A stretch of DNA of 64,000 nt, taken from Flavobacterium sp. HSC-61S13. Lineage in GTDB: Bacteria; Bacteroidota; Bacteroidia; Flavobacteriales; Flavobacteriaceae. The stretch is from NCBI RefSeq assembly GCF_024171535.1, contig NZ_JALJZV010000013.1:34591-98590 (forward strand), read 5' to 3'. The notes beneath the pieces are model-generated. The model did no database searches. It was not told the origin of the DNA and saw nothing but the letters and a program-made list of their open reading frames with translations. The position numbers and the translations under genes were made by a program. Each line of letters starts with the position of its first letter. Position 1 is the stretch's first letter. This document shows, in pieces, positions 53,041 through 61,909 of this stretch.

Positions 53041-54030
53041 ATGAAAATAGCAGTTGTAGGGGCCACCGGAATGGTAGGCGAAATCATGCTAAGAGTTTTA
53101 GCTGAGCGAAATTTTCCAATCACAGAATTAATACCTGTAGCTTCTGAGAAGTCTGTAGGTAAAGAGATCGTATACAAGGATAAGAAGTATAAGGTGGTGA
53201 GTTTAGAAGATGCCGTGAAGATGAAACCTGAAATTGCTTTGTTTTCTGCTGGTGGTGATACATCTTTAGAATGGGCTCCAAAATTTGCTGAAGCCGGTAT
53301 TACGGTTATTGACAATTCTTCAGCTTGGAGGATGGATCCAACTAAAAAATTGATTGTGCCAGAGATTAATGCTTCTCAATTGACTCGAGAAGATAAAATT
53401 ATTGCAAATCCAAATTGTTCTACCATACAGTTGGTGATGACCTTAGCTCCTTTGCAAGCACAATATGGAATTAAGCGCGTCGTTGTTTCCACGTATCAAT
53501 CAATCACCGGTACAGGGGTAAAGGCAGTGCGTCAATTGGAAAACGAATATAATAATGTCAAGGGAGAGATGGCTTATCCTTACCCAATTCATAGAAATGC
53601 GATACCGCATTGCGATGTTTTTGAGAGTAACGGTTATACCAAAGAAGAAATGAAATTGGTTCGTGAAACCAAAAAGATATTAAACAGTCCAAATATTCAA
53701 GTTACGGCGACAGCTGTTCGTATTCCTGTTGTAGGAGGACACAGTGAGTCCGTAAACATTGAATTTGAAAGAGAATTTGATGTAGAGCGTGTTCGTCAGA
53801 TTCTACATGAAACACCAGGTATAGCACTGCAAGACAATCCAGATACCAACACTTACCCGATGCCGATTTATGCAGAAGGGAAAAACGAAGTTTTCGTAGG
53901 GCGTATACGCCGCGATGAAAGCCAAGCCAATACGGTAAATATGTGGATTGTTGCCGATAACCTTCGAAAAGGCGCTGCAACCAATACCATTCAAATTGCC
54001 GAGTATTTAATGGCAAATGATTTGGTTTAA
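53041..54030 (+). CDS. asd: Aspartate-semialdehyde dehydrogenase
   Basis: NADPH-dependent reduction of aspartyl phosphate to aspartate semialdehyde in the lysine, threonine, methionine and diaminopimelate pathways. The 329-residue protein has the Rossmann start KIAVVGATGMVGEIMLRVL, the catalytic Cys126 in IANPNCSTIQLVM, and VVSTYQSITGTGVKAVRQLE and RIPVVGGHSESVNIEF (active-site His). Normal length. It has its own promoter box, an overlapping inverted repeat and a long leader. A strong terminator follows. Confidence 0.97.
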   Translation: MKIAVVGATGMVGEIMLRVLAERNFPITELIPVASEKSVGKEIVYKDKKYKVVSLEDAVKMKPEIALFSAGGDTSLEWAPKFAEAGITVIDNSSAWRMDPTKKLIVPEINASQLTREDKIIANPNCSTIQLVMTLAPLQAQYGIKRVVVSTYQSITGTGVKAVRQLENEYNNVKGEMAYPYPIHRNAIPHCDVFESNGYTKEEMKLVRETKKILNSPNIQVTATAVRIPVVGGHSESVNIEFEREFDVERVRQILHETPGIALQDNPDTNTYPMPIYAEGKNEVFVGRIRRDESQANTVNMWIVADNLRKGAATNTIQIAEYLMANDLV

Positions 54031-54035
54031 TTATC

Positions 54036-54079
54036 AAAAAAACAAGGGGAAAATCGAAAGGTTTTCCCCTTGTTTTTTT
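54036..54079. terminator. Bidirectional terminator between asd and the amino acid permease
   Basis: An 18-bp perfect stem (54036-54053 with 54062-54079, loop TCGAAAGG) with A and T arms; it fits both converging genes. Confidence 0.9.
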
Positions 54080-54149
54080 GATGTTATTTCCCTTCTCCCA
54101 AGAAGAGGCATTGCCTGAATTCGACTTGACTCAAACGCCAGATCCGCAC

Positions 54150-55337
54150 CTAAAATAATGCCACCCACAACTGGCAACCGATAATAACCATTGCTAAGAC
54201 TACTATAAAACCCAGTATAAAATATTGCCAAATGGGGATTCTTATCTGGTGATGCTGCATGGCTTTGATGAATAAAAAAGTCGGTATCAACAAGGCTAGA
54301 ATCACTCCTGCAATAGCCGCATAACCCAATGCTAAAATAAATCCTTGCGGATAAAACAGCACAAAAATCAATGGAGGGCTAAAGGTTAGTAAACTAACAA
54401 TAAACCGATGGTGCAGTTGTTTCTTATTGCGGGTCCAATCCATAAAATAGTCGAATAAGCCGATACTTACACCTAAAAAAGAGGTTCCAAGTGCTGTCGC
54501 TGCAAAGACATTAAAGGCATCTCTGATCAAAGGCGTTTGTGCCATCTCCCGAATACTGATGATCAATCCTTCTAGTCCAGAACTGCTTTTTAACAATCCC
54601 ATAAAAGTTAGTTGGTCAAAACTTCCTAAAACAACAAATTGCCACAACAAATAGATAATTAGAGGAAGAAAGCTTCCCCAAATAAAGGCTTGTTTTAATT
54701 TTTTCTCATCACCATTTAAGTATTTTACTATACTTGGGATACTACCGTGAAAGCCAAAAGACGTAAATACCACGGGAATGGCTGTGAAAATTAATCCCTG
54801 TTCAAGCGGTAATTGCAGCAAATTTGCTTCGCTGACAAAGGGAAATAAAATAGCCAATAAGAGGATCAGAAACAGGATTTTAATAACGAAGAGTGCCCGG
54901 GAGAATAAATCCACCCAGCGCGTACTGATCGATACGATGCCGCCAAACAGTATCGTAAATAGTAAGGCGCCCCAGCGCGGGTCAATTTCTGGAACAAACC
55001 AACGTTGCAGTTGACTGGTTAAAATACTTCCACCACCAGAGATATATGCTGCTGTCAGCGCATAGATTAAAAATAACAGACTGATTCCGGCCAAATTATT
55101 CCCAAAAACACCAAGATATTTTTTTGTTAGGGTATCAAATCCATCGGAAGGCGAGTTAAAGCGATATACTGTAACCATCAATAGGGCGGTATAACACATG
55201 GTAAACCAAATAACGACTAGTAAAATACTGATCCCTATAAAACCAACTCCTGCGGAGGTAATGGGCATAGCTAACATACCCCCGCCAATCGAAGAACCGG
55301 CAACCAATAAAATACTACCTAGGACTTTGTTTTTCAT
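54150..55337 (-). CDS. Aromatic amino acid permease (TyrP/Mtr-type, HAAAP family)
   Basis: A 395-residue inner-membrane protein with about eleven hydrophobic helices. The first helix, VLGSILLVAGSSIGGGMLAM, has the GxxIGGGMLALP-type motif of the hydroxy/aromatic amino acid permease family. SFGFHGSIPSIVKYLNGD (about 195-212) also matches. These are proton symporters for tyrosine or tryptophan; the exact substrate cannot be read. A TACTTTTG box on this strand lies 74 bp upstream. Confidence 0.92.
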   Translation of the reverse strand: MKNKVLGSILLVAGSSIGGGMLAMPITSAGVGFIGISILLVVIWFTMCYTALLMVTVYRFNSPSDGFDTLTKKYLGVFGNNLAGISLLFLIYALTAAYISGGGSILTSQLQRWFVPEIDPRWGALLFTILFGGIVSISTRWVDLFSRALFVIKILFLILLLAILFPFVSEANLLQLPLEQGLIFTAIPVVFTSFGFHGSIPSIVKYLNGDEKKLKQAFIWGSFLPLIIYLLWQFVVLGSFDQLTFMGLLKSSSGLEGLIISIREMAQTPLIRDAFNVFAATALGTSFLGVSIGLFDYFMDWTRNKKQLHHRFIVSLLTFSPPLIFVLFYPQGFILALGYAAIAGVILALLIPTFLFIKAMQHHQIRIPIWQYFILGFIVVLAMVIIGCQLWVALF

Positions 55338-55411
55338 ATCAAGTAATCACTTTATGGAGTACGTAGTTTCGTTCAACAACTGTAATCCATAGCGTTTTGA
55401 ATTATTAGGTA

Positions 55412-55419
55412 CAAAAGTA
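55412..55419 (-). promoter_or_regulatory. -7 box of the aromatic amino acid permease
   Basis: TACTTTTG on the minus strand, 74 bp before the ATG. Confidence 0.4.
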
Positions 55420-55557
55420 TTGAAAACTTATGTATTGCTGATAAGTACCACGGACGGTCTTCGCTAAATTTATGCTAAAAAGACGGTAGTTATTTTGGAA
55501 AAAGCAAATTAAAATAAAAAATTCTGCTAGTTTTTTTTTAAACGTCAGATTGTTATC

Positions 55558-55565
55558 TATATTTG
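55558..55565 (+). promoter_or_regulatory. -7 box of the metal-linked cluster
   Basis: TATATTTG, only 2 bp before ATGATG at 55568. Transcription would start at or next to the start codon. Confidence 0.5.
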
Positions 55566-55567
55566 CG

Positions 55568-55936
55568 ATGATGAAAAGTAAAAATGCCATATCAAAACTA
55601 TTGCTTATAACGGCACTACTGTTTACAGTGGTGTTCCAGTTTGCCCATAGTTTATCGCATTTTTCAGCAGATATCACGCCGATTTCTCTAGAAAAAGTAG
55701 AAAAATTAGCGGCTCAAAAAGATCATCACTTTAAACATATTTCTGCAGCAGAACACGACAGTGAGAAGTGTTTTGCCTGTGATTTTTTCTTAAGTCCTTT
55801 TTTACAAGCTGAAAGCATGGATTTCCAAGTTTTGGAAAATACGCCTATTGCTTCGTTAAAAATGGCAATTGTGACTTCGCTATATCAGCAGTCAACGTTT
55901 TACTTTTCCCTTCGCGCACCACCAGTTTTACTTTAA
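55568..55936 (+). CDS. Small membrane/secreted protein ending in LRAPP, first gene of the TonB-receptor cluster
   Basis: A 122-residue protein (two adjacent ATG codons, 55568 and 55571). It has one N-terminal hydrophobic segment (ISKLLLITALLFTVVFQFA) with His residues after it. The middle is HSLSHFSADITP, KDHHFKHISAAEHDSEKCFACDF (in part: KDHHFKHISAAEHD and CFACDF), with a CxxC pair and many His, then a tail YFSLRAPPVLL. I do not know a characterised family. It precedes the TonB receptor by 70 bp and shares the LRxPP ending with the small protein after the receptor. The His and CxxC suggest metal binding. Confidence 0.75.
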   Translation: MMKSKNAISKLLLITALLFTVVFQFAHSLSHFSADITPISLEKVEKLAAQKDHHFKHISAAEHDSEKCFACDFFLSPFLQAESMDFQVLENTPIASLKMAIVTSLYQQSTFYFSLRAPPVLL

Positions 55937-56006
55937 ATAGATAAATTAACTCTTTAGGCTTTATTGGTCTTTAGAGGTTGTTGTAATTATTTAAAAATAA
56001 AGTAAG

Positions 56007-58370
56007 ATGCGAATTTCTATCCTCGCTTTTTTCTTAATCTTTGCCAATATCAGTCAGGCTCAGTATGTCGTTTCCGGACGAATAATGAACGATCATACGC
56101 AAATATTAAGCGGAAGTACCATTTCGATTGCTCAAGATTATTATATATCCGATACTCAGGGAAAATTTAAGTCGGCAAGTATGCCAGCTGGAAAATATCC
56201 GATGCAGATTATATTTATGGGTTATGAAACCCTAGACACCATAATAGATGTCAACAGCAATGTCAATTTGCACATACATTTAAAAGCGAGCTCTACATTC
56301 TTAGATCAAGTCGTTGTCAACAGTACACAAAAGAAAACGATTTACAATACTGAGAAGGTTTTACAGCAAGACTTGGCTAAAAATTTTTCGGGATCATTTG
56401 CTAAAACTTTGGAAAATTTACCTGGAGTTAATGCGATGGAAATTGGTGCAGGCGCTTCAAAGCCGATTATTAGAGGACTTGGATTTAACCGAGTAGCGGT
56501 AGCTGAAAACGGTGCCAAACAAGAGGGACAGCAATGGGGAGCCGATCACGGACTGGAGATTGATGCACTAAATACCGAAGAAGTTGAAGTCATTAAGGGA
56601 GTTGGAACTATTGAATACGGTAGTGATGCTATGGGTGGCGTGATTCAAATCAACAATGAAAAAATCCCGCAAATTCATTCGTTCTCCGGACAAGCAACTC
56701 TATTGGGTAAATCGGTCAATGAAACCGTTGGAGCTTCGGTCAATATACAAAGTAGAGGCGATCATTTTTTCTATAAATTGAAAGTAACAGCTCAAGAGTA
56801 TGGCGATTATCGGGTGCCTACTGATCACATTGTCTATCTGAATACAGAAATCCCAATCTACAATAGACGTGTAAAAAACACGGCAGGAAATGAGCTCGAT
56901 TTATATGCACAAATTGGATATGTAGGAGATCAATTTCAAAACATTCTAAGTCTGAGTAATGTCTATAATAAAAGTGGATTCTTTCCCGGTTCTCACGGCC
57001 TACCTTCTATAGCAGCCGTTCAAGATGATGGTGATAGTAGAAATATCGAATTTCCACGACAAAATGTCAATCATTTTAAAGTGACCAATTCGTCTGTGTG
57101 GACTTTAAATAACGACGATAAATTAAAAATTGTTCTGGCGTACCAGAATAATCAACGGCAAGAATGGAGTGCTTTTCACACGCATTATAACAATCAGCAA
57201 GCTCCAGCCACAGATCCCGATCTGGAATTGCAATTCAACTTAAACACCTTTGATATCAATGCGAAGTATGAGCATATTTCAAAGGGGAACCACAAAACCA
57301 CCTTTGGTTTTCAACAGAACTACCAGAATAACACCATTAATGGTTATGGATTTTTGTTGCCGAAGTTTAATCGTTCGTCTATAGGGTTTTTTGCGATACA
57401 TGAACACGATCTAACAGATGATGTGACCTTGCAAGCTGGGGCTCGATTCGATTATGCGAAAATGCAAATACGTCCATTTTATGATGACTTATTATATAAT
57501 TTCTTAGTGCAGAATAACGAAAAGCCAACAACCGCTGATGGTTATGCTCAGAGAAGTAAGCAAGTGGATAAAGATTATCGCAGTTTTAACGGAATGGTGG
57601 GTGGAAAATGGCAAGTGACAGACGAGCTTAATCTCGCGACAACTGTGGGGACTATTTTTCGATTTCCAACAGCGATAGAACTGAGCGCCAACGGGGTACA
57701 TCACGGAGCTTTTCGACATGAATTGGGAAATCCAGATTTGGATCCTGAACGCGGTTTCGCTGCAGACCTGAGATTGAATTTTGAAATCGAAGGTTTTAAA
57801 ACGGAATTGAGTCCCTATCTGTATTATTTCAATAACTATATCTTTTTAAAACCTTCGGGAACCTTTTCTATTTTGCCTGATGGTGGCCAAATCTATCAGT
57901 ATACACAATCTAAGGCATTGCTGACGGGGATTGAGTGGAAGCTAGAGAAAAATTTTCTAAAAAGATTTAAGGCTGAGGTGATTTTTGAATATCTATATAA
58001 TCGACAAATTACGGACCAATCGAGTACAAACTACCCCTTGCCGTTTTCGCCACCGATGAATGTTTTTGGGCAATTGGAATATAATTTTAAGGAGTCGGGT
58101 GTTTTTAAGAATCCTTTGATTTATGCCAATGTAAAATGGGCTTCTGAGCAAAATAGAATAGCACAAAACGAAGATATAACCCCAAGTTATCAGTTATTTG
58201 GTGCAGGGATATCGTCCGATATCAACTGGGGTAAGTTTAAGATGACGATGCAACTAAGTGCAACGAATTTGGCTGATGCGAAAGTGTTAAATCACACCAG
58301 TTATTACCGTCCCTTAGAGTTGCCTGAGCTGGGAAGGTCGATTCAGTTGATGATTCAAATACCTTTTTAA
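56007..58370 (+). CDS. TonB-dependent outer-membrane receptor, probably for metal uptake
   Basis: A 787-residue receptor with a signal peptide ending ISQAQ (residue 19). An N-terminal carboxypeptidase-regulatory-like domain (about 20-105, with GRIMNDHTQILSGSTISIAQ) is followed by a plug domain (about 115-225, LENLPGVNAMEIGAGASKPI, IRGLGFNRVAV, VEVIKGVGTIEYGSDAMGG) and a 22-strand-type barrel. It has GVHHGAFRHELGNPDLDPERG near residue 570, with several histidines, and ends MIQIPF with a terminal Phe. The neighbours are His-rich, so a metal such as zinc is a likely substrate, but this is inference. The small LRGPP protein follows 10 bp after the stop. Confidence 0.9.
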   Translation: MRISILAFFLIFANISQAQYVVSGRIMNDHTQILSGSTISIAQDYYISDTQGKFKSASMPAGKYPMQIIFMGYETLDTIIDVNSNVNLHIHLKASSTFLDQVVVNSTQKKTIYNTEKVLQQDLAKNFSGSFAKTLENLPGVNAMEIGAGASKPIIRGLGFNRVAVAENGAKQEGQQWGADHGLEIDALNTEEVEVIKGVGTIEYGSDAMGGVIQINNEKIPQIHSFSGQATLLGKSVNETVGASVNIQSRGDHFFYKLKVTAQEYGDYRVPTDHIVYLNTEIPIYNRRVKNTAGNELDLYAQIGYVGDQFQNILSLSNVYNKSGFFPGSHGLPSIAAVQDDGDSRNIEFPRQNVNHFKVTNSSVWTLNNDDKLKIVLAYQNNQRQEWSAFHTHYNNQQAPATDPDLELQFNLNTFDINAKYEHISKGNHKTTFGFQQNYQNNTINGYGFLLPKFNRSSIGFFAIHEHDLTDDVTLQAGARFDYAKMQIRPFYDDLLYNFLVQNNEKPTTADGYAQRSKQVDKDYRSFNGMVGGKWQVTDELNLATTVGTIFRFPTAIELSANGVHHGAFRHELGNPDLDPERGFAADLRLNFEIEGFKTELSPYLYYFNNYIFLKPSGTFSILPDGGQIYQYTQSKALLTGIEWKLEKNFLKRFKAEVIFEYLYNRQITDQSSTNYPLPFSPPMNVFGQLEYNFKESGVFKNPLIYANVKWASEQNRIAQNEDITPSYQLFGAGISSDINWGKFKMTMQLSATNLADAKVLNHTSYYRPLELPELGRSIQLMIQIPF

Positions 58371-58380
58371 AATTATAAAT

Positions 58381-58704
58381 ATGGATCAAGTTAAGAGACA
58401 TATTGGTTGGTTATTATTGTGGATATTTTTAGTTCCGCAGTTCAATAATGCATTGCATTTTTGGGTAATTAAACACGATTTTTTGAAGGAGTTTAATGCT
58501 AAGCCTGTTGTTTCGAGTAAAAGTCTTGTGCACTATTGTGATCAGACTCTTTTTAAGATGCCATCACTGATTTTAGCGGTTCAAAATTTTGAGATTCAAA
58601 ATTTTGAGGAGTTTTATCAAAGGCACTATTCAACAGTAATACACGAGTTCCTTCAAGTATACTTTATCGGTTACTATTTGCGTGGACCGCCGAATTCATT
58701 TTAA
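58381..58704 (+). CDS. Small membrane/secreted protein ending in LRGPP
   Basis: A 107-residue protein with one N-terminal hydrophobic segment (IGWLLLWIFLVPQFNNALHF). The middle has scattered His and one Cys (KSLVHYCDQTLFKMP) and the tail is FIGYYLRGPPNSF. I do not recognise a characterised family. It lies 10 bp after the TonB receptor and shares the aromatic-x-LR(A/G)PP ending with the protein encoded before the receptor. The two look like distant relatives bracketing the receptor. The product is probably anchored in or exported across the inner membrane. Confidence 0.7.
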   Translation: MDQVKRHIGWLLLWIFLVPQFNNALHFWVIKHDFLKEFNAKPVVSSKSLVHYCDQTLFKMPSLILAVQNFEIQNFEEFYQRHYSTVIHEFLQVYFIGYYLRGPPNSF

Positions 58705-58762
58705 TTGCACGACAGTACATTAAAATTATAAGCGTAAAACAACAATATAAAATAATAGTAAA

Positions 58763-59599
58763 ATGAAAACAATTAAAATATTTTCAATAATCGCTCTAGG
58801 AGCTTTTTTCTCACTGGCATCTTGTTCCAGTGATGACAACAATGTAGACACCGTAAGGCCGAATCTAAATTTAAAAGCACCGGCAGAAGGAGCTGTTTTA
58901 GTGGCGGGTAAAGATGTTCATTTTGATATGGAAGTCTCCGACAACGTGATGTTGGGGTCTTATAAAATCGATATTCACAATAATTTCGACAATCACAACC
59001 ACCCTTCATCAGTGAGTTTTAAAGAAGCCGAACCTACTGTCGATTTCGTATTCAATAGAGTATGGGCTTTAGACGGACAGAAAAATGCAGACATACATCA
59101 CCATGAAATCATCATTCCAGCCAACGCGACTCCTGGGAAATATCATTTTGTAGTGTATTTATTAGATGCTGCTGGAAATGAAACCAAGGAGGCACGTAAT
59201 ATTACAATAGTTGCGCCAACTCCACCTGTAGAAGAAAAAGGACATCCAACAGTTGACTTAGTGGCTCCGACAGAAGGAGCTGTATTAGTGGCTGCTAAGG
59301 ATGTGCATTTTGATATGGAAGTTTCCGATGAAGAGATGTTAGAATCTTATAAAGTAGAAATAAGCGCACGTTCTGCTGACCATACTATCGTATTTAGTAA
59401 ATTGTGGAGTTTAGCTGGATTGAAAGAGGCGGATGTACATCATCACGAAATTATCATTCCAGAAAATGCAACACCCGGAGACTATCTTTTTAAAGTAATT
59501 GTGATCAATAAAGCAGGTAACCAAACCGTTGTGAATCGCAATGTTACTATTGCAAAACCAGGTACCCCTGTTGATCCAGGTCACGGTCACGATCATTAA
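58763..59599 (+). CDS. His-rich DUF4625-type lipoprotein with two domains
   Basis: A 278-residue lipoprotein with a signal peptide and lipobox (FFSLASCSSDDN; Cys about 21). It has two tandem Ig-like domains, each with GAVLVAxKDVHFDMEVSD-type segments: the first at about 35-150 and the second at about 165-270. Each domain ends with D(I/V)HHHEIIIP and a later (K/N)ETKEARNIT or NQTVVNRNVT strand. The protein finishes VDPGHGHDH. The repeated His clusters suggest binding of a divalent metal at the cell surface. It follows the TonB receptor and the LRGPP protein. A terminator follows. Confidence 0.8.
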   Translation: MKTIKIFSIIALGAFFSLASCSSDDNNVDTVRPNLNLKAPAEGAVLVAGKDVHFDMEVSDNVMLGSYKIDIHNNFDNHNHPSSVSFKEAEPTVDFVFNRVWALDGQKNADIHHHEIIIPANATPGKYHFVVYLLDAAGNETKEARNITIVAPTPPVEEKGHPTVDLVAPTEGAVLVAAKDVHFDMEVSDEEMLESYKVEISARSADHTIVFSKLWSLAGLKEADVHHHEIIIPENATPGDYLFKVIVINKAGNQTVVNRNVTIAKPGTPVDPGHGHDH

Positions 59600-59620
59600 T
59601 TTAAGCGCATAAAACAGTCC

Positions 59621-59652
59621 TAATAGGTCTTAGGGAACTCTAAGGCCTATTA
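59621..59652 (+). terminator. Terminator of the TonB-receptor cluster
   Basis: A 13-bp stem (59621-59633 with 59640-59652, one G-T pair) followed by eight T. Confidence 0.88.
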
Positions 59653-59678
59653 TTTTTTTAGAATCTTTTTAAAAGTTC

Positions 59679-59686
59679 TATATTTG
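59679..59686 (+). promoter_or_regulatory. -7 box of the prolyl oligopeptidase gene
   Basis: TATATTTG, 32 bp before the ATG. Confidence 0.5.
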
Positions 59687-59718
59687 TTAGAATACAAACT
59701 GAAAAATCAGATTAAACA

Positions 59719-61836
59719 ATGAAGAAAACACTTACAACCCTTCTTGTGGCAAGCATCGTTTTGTCTTGTAAACAAGAAACCAAAGAAGAGGCTATGGTAT
59801 TAAAATATCCTGAAACGCATAAAGGAGATGTCGTAGATACTTATTTTTCAGAATCCGTAGCAGATCCTTATCGTTGGTTGGAAGACGACCGCTCTGCCGA
59901 AACAGCGGCTTGGGTTAAAGCTGAGAATGAGGTTACATTTGATTATTTAGATAAAATCCCTTTTCGTGAAGATTTAAAAAAACAGATGGAGAAAATCTGG
60001 AACTACGAAAAAATTGGTGCACCATTTAAAGAAGGCGATTACACCTACTATTCAAAAAATGATGGATTGCAAAATCAATCAGTTATCTATAGAAAAGGTG
60101 CTGATGGTAAAGAAGAGGTCTTTTTAGATCCAAATAAATTTTCTAAAGACGGTACTACCTCTTTGGGAGGTCTTGATTTTTCAGAAGATGGAAGCAAAGC
60201 AGCTTATGCAATTTCTGAGGGAGGAAGTGACTGGAGAAAAGTGATTGTTATGGATACTAAAACCAAAACGATCCTAGGAGATACTTTAGTAGATGTTAAG
60301 TTTAGTGGTGTTTCTTGGTTGGGTAATGATGGGTTTTACTATTCGAGTTATGACAAACCTGAAGGAAGTGAATTATCCGCTAAAACAGATCAACACAAAT
60401 TATACTTCCACAAATTAGGTACCGCTCAAAAAGACGATCAGTTGGTTTTTGGTAAAGACCAAAAGAGACGTTATGTTGGAGGAAGCGTTACGGAAGATAA
60501 CCACTATTTGGTAATCACTGCAGCTAATTCTACTTATGGAAATGAATTGTATATCAAAGATTTGACGAAGGCGAATAGTCCAATTGTTAAAATCGTTGAT
60601 AATTTTGAAACGAGCAGTAGCGTTATTGAAAGTAGAGGTACTAAATTGTTTATTGTTACCGATTGGAAAGCGCCTAATCAACGAATCGTTACGGTTGATG
60701 CAACGAATCCAAAGCCAGAAAACTGGGTGGATTTTATTCCAGAAACAAAAAATGTATTATCTCCATCAACGGGAGGAGGCTATTTTTTCGCTCATTATAT
60801 GAAAGATGCGGTTTCTATGGTTAATCAATATGATTATGATGGAAAATTAATACGTGAGATCAAATTACCTGGAATTGGAACGGCTAGTGGCTTTTCTGGT
60901 AAAAAAGACGACCAAACCTTATATTACTCTTTTACGAACTATATTACAGCAGGTACTATTTATTCCTTAGAGCCGAAAGACGGTGTATCTAAGGTTTATG
61001 AGAAACCTAAGGTGGCCTTTGATGCAGATAAATTTGAGTCTAAACAAGTATTTTATACTTCGAAAGACGGAACTAAGGTTCCTATGATTATCACTCATAA
61101 AAAGGGACTTAAATTAGACGGTAAAAACCCGACCATGCTTTATGCTTATGGCGGTTTTAATGTGAGTTTAACGCCTAGTTTTAATATAGCTAATGCTATT
61201 TGGTTGGAAAATGGTGGAGTTTATGCTGTTCCAAACTTGAGAGGTGGCGGCGAATATGGAAAAGAGTGGCACGTTGCGGGAACGCAAATGAAAAAGCAAA
61301 ACGTCTTTGATGATTTTATTGCTGCTGCGGAATACTTAATCGAGAATAAATACACTTCATCTGATTTTCTGGCTATCAAAGGAGGATCTAATGGTGGATT
61401 ATTAGTGGGAGCAACCATGACTCAAAGACCAGACTTGATGAAAGTAGCTTTACCGGCTGTAGGCGTTTTGGATATGTTGCGTTACCATACCTTTACTGCA
61501 GGAGCAGGATGGGCGTATGATTACGGAACTGCTGAAGACAGTAAAGAAATGTTTGAATATTTAAAAGCATATTCTCCGTTGCACAATGTAAAAGAAGTAG
61601 CTTATCCTGCTACGATGATTACTACTGGAGATCATGATGATAGAGTTGTTCCAGCACATAGTTTTAAATTTGCTGCAGAATTGCAAGCTAAAAATAAAGG
61701 TACTAATCCAATGTTGATTCGTATCGAAACCAATGCTGGACATGGAGCTGGAAAATCTGTAGCTCAGAACATTCAAGAAAATGTGGATTTACAGGCTTTT
61801 ACGCTTTATAATATGGGAGTAAGAAAGTTGAAATAA
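59719..61836 (+). CDS. Prolyl oligopeptidase (S9A family), predicted lipoprotein
   Basis: A 705-residue serine peptidase that cuts after proline in short peptides. The signal peptide has a lipobox ([10 protein letters not shown]; Cys about 17), so the enzyme is probably membrane-anchored and faces the periplasm or outside. A seven-bladed propeller (about 80-430) is followed by the alpha/beta-hydrolase domain. The triad is Ser557 in [12 protein letters not shown], Asp641 in GDHDDRVVP and His675 in [24 protein letters not shown] is also typical. It lies alone between two terminators. Confidence 0.95.
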   Translation: MKKTLTTLLVASIVLSCKQETKEEAMVLKYPETHKGDVVDTYFSESVADPYRWLEDDRSAETAAWVKAENEVTFDYLDKIPFREDLKKQMEKIWNYEKIGAPFKEGDYTYYSKNDGLQNQSVIYRKGADGKEEVFLDPNKFSKDGTTSLGGLDFSEDGSKAAYAISEGGSDWRKVIVMDTKTKTILGDTLVDVKFSGVSWLGNDGFYYSSYDKPEGSELSAKTDQHKLYFHKLGTAQKDDQLVFGKDQKRRYVGGSVTEDNHYLVITAANSTYGNELYIKDLTKANSPIVKIVDNFETSSSVIESRGTKLFIVTDWKAPNQRIVTVDATNPKPENWVDFIPETKNVLSPSTGGGYFFAHYMKDAVSMVNQYDYDGKLIREIKLPGIGTASGFSGKKDDQTLYYSFTNYITAGTIYSLEPKDGVSKVYEKPKVAFDADKFESKQVFYTSKDGTKVPMIITHKKGLKLDGKNPTMLYAYGGFNVSLTPSFNIANAIWLENGGVYAVPNLRGGGEYGKEWHVAGTQMKKQNVFDDFIAAAEYLIENKYTSSDFLAIKGGSNGGLLVGATMTQRPDLMKVALPAVGVLDMLRYHTFTAGAGWAYDYGTAEDSKEMFEYLKAYSPLHNVKEVAYPATMITTGDHDDRVVPAHSFKFAAELQAKNKGTNPMLIRIETNAGHGAGKSVAQNIQENVDLQAFTLYNMGVRKLK

Positions 61837-61851
61837 ATTTTATTCACCAGT

Positions 61852-61889
61852 AAAAAAGCCCAATTGGATTCATCCAATTGGGCTTTTTT
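61852..61889. terminator. Bidirectional terminator between prolyl oligopeptidase and MFS exporter
   Basis: An 18-bp inverted repeat (61852-61869 with 61872-61889) with A and T arms; the innermost pairs probably open to form the loop. Confidence 0.9.
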
Positions 61890-61909
61890 TGTGAACTATT
61901 TCAACGAAA

